Below are positions 5,307-7,563 of a stretch of DNA of 7,563 nt, in pieces. A program made the position numbers and the translations under genes. Numbering within the stretch: position 1 is the first letter of the stretch; each line of letters starts with the position of its first letter. Source of the DNA: an uncultured Oscillospiraceae bacterium (GTDB lineage: Bacteria > Bacillota_A > Clostridia > Oscillospirales > Oscillospiraceae). The notes beneath the pieces are model-generated. The model worked only from the letters and a program-made list of their open reading frames with translations. It made no database searches and was not told the origin of the DNA. The stretch lies in assembly GCA_934589325.1 (NCBI GenBank), contig CAKTNU010000085.1, positions 1 through 7,563 on the forward strand. The letters are read 5' to 3'.

Positions 5307-7148
5307 ATGCTTGATACCCTGCGCGAAAAAGCAAATAATCTCCCTCTGCTGCCGGGCGTGTATATCATGCTCGACGCGCAGAAGGAGGTAATATATGTCG
5401 GCAAGGCAAAGAAACTGAAAAACCGTGTCAGCAGCTATTTTCACGGCGAGCATCTGCCGAAGGTCGCCGCTATGGTCGAAAAGGTCGCAGACTTCAACGT
5501 CATCGTTGCAGGCTCCGAGTTTGAAGCGCTGGTACTCGAAAATTCACTGATAAAACGCCACAAGCCGCATTATAATATCCTGCTCAAGGACGACAAGGGC
5601 TATCCGTTCATCCGTATGGATCTGAAAAGTGAGTACCCGTCGATGACTCTTACAAACAAGCCCGGTAAAGACGGAGCAAGATATTTCGGCCCGTTCGGGA
5701 GCCGCGGTCAGACTAAGGAGATAATAAGTACCGTAAGCAAGGCACTTCTGCTGCCTGACTGCGGGCGGAAATTTCCTCGGGATATCGGCAAAGAGCGTCC
5801 GTGCCTGAACTATCACATGGGCTGCTGTGCAGGCTGGTGCCTGCGTGACAGCAGTGCGGAGAATTACCGCAAAAGCATTTCACAGGCCGTGCTCATTCTG
5901 GAGGGAAAGAGCGGCGAACTTGTAGAGGAGCTTCGCTGTCAGATGGAGCAGGCGGCCGAGGAGCTGCGCTTTGAGCGTGCTGCCGAGCTTCGTGACAGGC
6001 TGAAGGCTGTGGAGCTTCTGGCGCATAAGCAACGCGTTATATCGACAGCCTTTGCAGATACAGATGCAATAGGCTTCTGCCGCGGCGCAAAGAGCTGTTT
6101 TGTTGTGCTTCATTTTGTCGACGGTGATCTGGTAGGCAAAGATGTAGAGATGTTCGACGAACCGCTTGAGGATGACAGCGAGGCCGTGTCGGAGCTTGTG
6201 CGGGAATACTTCACCGCGCATCGCGGCGGCTGGCCGAAATCCATTCTTCTTCCGTGCGAGATAGACGACCGCGAAGATATGGAAGAGCTTCTGAGCGAGT
6301 GTGCCGGCAGAAGAGTGTATATCGAAATGCCGAAGCGCGGCGAGCGCATGCGCCTTATCGAGAGCGCCGCACTCAATGCACGCGAGGAAATACAGCGCCG
6401 CACCACCGCAGCCCAGCGGCGGTCAAAGACATTGGAGTGGCTGCAGAAAACGCTTGAGCTGCCGGACTTTCCCGAGCGCATTGAGGCATTCGACATATCG
6501 AACCTCGGCGATACCGGCATAGTCGCCGCAATGACTGTCCATGTTGACGGCAAGCCGCTGAAGCGCGATTACCGTAAATTCCGCATTAAGGACATGCCGA
6601 TACGCGACGACTATGCAAGCATGTATCAGGCGGTGTACCGCCGGTTCAGGCACTATGTTGAAGGCGATGCAAAGTTCTCTCCGCTGCCAGAACTGCTGCT
6701 GATAGACGGCGGCCAGACACACGCGGCCACTGCGCTGCAGGCCGTGACGGAGCTTGGCCTGCACGTCCCGATTTTCGGTATGGTCAAGGATGACAGGCAC
6801 CGCACACGTGCCCTTATAAGCCCGGCCGGACAGGAGATCGGTATAAGCGGCAATCAGGCTGTATTTGCCCTTATCGGCAATATTCAGGAAGAAACGCACC
6901 GTTTTGCGATAGAGTATCAGCGCTCACTGCGTCAGGAGAGCTATGGCTCAAGCCTAGACAAAATAAACGGGGTCGGAGAGAAGCGCCGCAGCGACCTTAT
7001 GAAATATTTTAAATCCGTCAAAGCCATAAAAGCCGCAGACATCGAACAACTTCGGCTTGTTGTGCCAAAAAATACGGCTCAGGCGGTGTATGACTACTAC
7101 CACAGCGACAATAAAGACGATAAGGGTGATAATAATATATGCGAGTGA
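5307..7148 (+). CDS. uvrC: UvrC, excinuclease ABC subunit C
   Basis: The 613-residue product has the full UvrC layout. The N-terminal GIY-YIG nuclease (3' incision) shows GVY (17-19), YVG (30-32), R40 and catalytic E78 in LENSLIK. A cysteine cluster, C152, C166, C174 and C178, matches the iron-sulfur ligands known in UvrC (C-x7-C-x3-C at the end). A UVR domain for UvrB contact lies at about 203-235. The RNase H-like nuclease (5' incision) has D396 in FDISN, D467 in LLLIDGGQTH and H531 in EETHRFAI. A helix-hairpin-helix region, INGVGEKRRSDLMKYF, begins at 553. UvrC makes both cuts around bulky DNA lesions in UvrABC nucleotide-excision repair. The last residues (SDNKDDKGDNNICE) are a polar tail. 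The gene overlaps rsmD by 10 bases and lies just downstream of a terminator, with no promoter I could recognise. No uvrA or uvrB is in the window. Confidence 0.98.
   Translation: MLDTLREKANNLPLLPGVYIMLDAQKEVIYVGKAKKLKNRVSSYFHGEHLPKVAAMVEKVADFNVIVAGSEFEALVLENSLIKRHKPHYNILLKDDKGYPFIRMDLKSEYPSMTLTNKPGKDGARYFGPFGSRGQTKEIISTVSKALLLPDCGRKFPRDIGKERPCLNYHMGCCAGWCLRDSSAENYRKSISQAVLILEGKSGELVEELRCQMEQAAEELRFERAAELRDRLKAVELLAHKQRVISTAFADTDAIGFCRGAKSCFVVLHFVDGDLVGKDVEMFDEPLEDDSEAVSELVREYFTAHRGGWPKSILLPCEIDDREDMEELLSECAGRRVYIEMPKRGERMRLIESAALNAREEIQRRTTAAQRRSKTLEWLQKTLELPDFPERIEAFDISNLGDTGIVAAMTVHVDGKPLKRDYRKFRIKDMPIRDDYASMYQAVYRRFRHYVEGDAKFSPLPELLLIDGGQTHAATALQAVTELGLHVPIFGMVKDDRHRTRALISPAGQEIGISGNQAVFALIGNIQEETHRFAIEYQRSLRQESYGSSLDKINGVGEKRRSDLMKYFKSVKAIKAADIEQLRLVVPKNTAQAVYDYYHSDNKDDKGDNNICE
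7121..7130 (+). promoter_or_regulatory. Ribosome binding site of rsmD inside the uvrC 3' end
   Basis: TAAGGGTGAT resembles the anti-Shine-Dalgarno complement AAGGAGGTGAT with two bases missing, and ends 8 bases before ATG 7139. It lies within the coding sequence for the polar tail of UvrC, whose codons here may be shaped by this signal. Confidence 0.5.
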
Positions 7149-7563
7149 TAACCGGTTCGGCCAGAGGCAGGAGACTGAAAACTCCGGAAAATTATGATAT
7201 CCGCCCGACTACAGATAACGTAAAAGAGTCGGTATTCAATATAATACAGTTTGATGTTGAGGGCAGGCGAGTGCTTGATCTCTTCGCAGGAACAGGGCAG
7301 CTTGGCATAGAATGTTTGAGCCGCGGCGCTGAGAGTGCGGTATTCGTCGATAAAGACAGGGCTGCTGCACAGATGGTCAAGGATAATCTTAAAACCTGCG
7401 GCCTGAAAGCCGTTGTTCTTCAGGAGGATGCACTTGGGTTTTTGCGTCACTGCGGCAAATTCGATATAATATTTGTAGACCCTCCATATGACGCCGGTTT
7501 GTACGAATCTGTGCTGGAAACCATCAATTTGGTTGACATATTGTCGGATGGTGGTATAATAAT
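7139..7563 (+). CDS. rsmD: RsmD, 16S rRNA (guanine966-N2)-methyltransferase (partial, 3' end outside window)
   Basis: The frame opens at ATG 7139 and stays open to the right edge, giving 141 residues of a family of about 180-200. The N-terminus MRVITGSARGRRLKTP and then IRPTTDNVKESVFN (21-34) is the hallmark of RsmD. SAM-binding motif I is DLFAGTGQLGIE (47-58), the acidic residue of motif II is D71, and the amino-methyltransferase motif DPPY is at 114-117. RsmD methylates N2 of G966 in 16S rRNA late in 30S assembly; this is family knowledge. It overlaps the uvrC stop (7146-7148) by 10 bases, so it is probably translated by coupling from the same mRNA. In many bacteria rsmD is followed by coaD, which cannot be checked here. 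About 40-60 C-terminal residues are missing only because the window ends. Confidence 0.95.
   Translation, partial: MRVITGSARGRRLKTPENYDIRPTTDNVKESVFNIIQFDVEGRRVLDLFAGTGQLGIECLSRGAESAVFVDKDRAAAQMVKDNLKTCGLKAVVLQEDALGFLRHCGKFDIIFVDPPYDAGLYESVLETINLVDILSDGGII

Noticed and set aside
6490..6510. FDISN in UvrC instead of the FDISH of Escherichia coli
   Set aside because: Asparagine at this place is usual in Firmicutes UvrC; the catalytic Asp is present, so there is no sign of inactivation.
1..7563. Search for CRISPR arrays, tRNA or rRNA genes, insertion sequences, defence or toxin genes
   Set aside because: No spaced repeats, cloverleaf-like segments, transposase motifs or toxin-antitoxin pairs are visible; nearly all of the window is coding for known housekeeping families.

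Overview
This is an ordinary housekeeping stretch of a low-to-moderate-GC Gram-positive chromosome, most likely a member of the Clostridia (possibly an Oscillospirales/Ruminococcaceae-type gut bacterium; that finer placement is inference). The main reasons are the era-yqzL-recO order, a Firmicutes-type MutS2 with a Smr domain, and an HPr carrying both the PTS histidine and the regulatory serine. Strong Shine-Dalgarno sequences precede most genes. All genes lie on the + strand and are tightly packed. I see no mobile element, CRISPR array, rRNA or tRNA.

Region 1 (1-4836) looks like one transcription unit: the 3' end of a probable phoH, then ybeY (rRNA maturation endonuclease), era (ribosome-assembly GTPase), a short yqzL-like gene, recO (recombination mediator) and mutS2 (MutS2/Smr ATPase). 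Gaps are 2, -4, 63, 10 and 23 bases, so translational coupling is likely. The first genes serve 16S rRNA processing and 30S assembly. The last two serve recombination control and possibly rescue of collided ribosomes.

Region 2 (4837-5289) is a small separate module: a 136-base gap with two candidate promoters, the gene for the phosphocarrier HPr, and a strong intrinsic terminator with a perfect 12-bp stem.

Region 3 (5290-7563) holds uvrC (excision nuclease subunit), overlapping by 10 bases the start of rsmD (16S rRNA m2G966 methyltransferase), which runs off the right edge. No promoter is evident between the HPr terminator and uvrC, so these genes may depend on read-through or on a promoter I could not recognise.

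There is no stretch over 300 bases without a gene. I found no convincing undescribed system. The points most worth a second look are a hairpin that can mask the yqzL ribosome binding site, the terminator just ahead of uvrC, and the two alternative promoters of the HPr gene.
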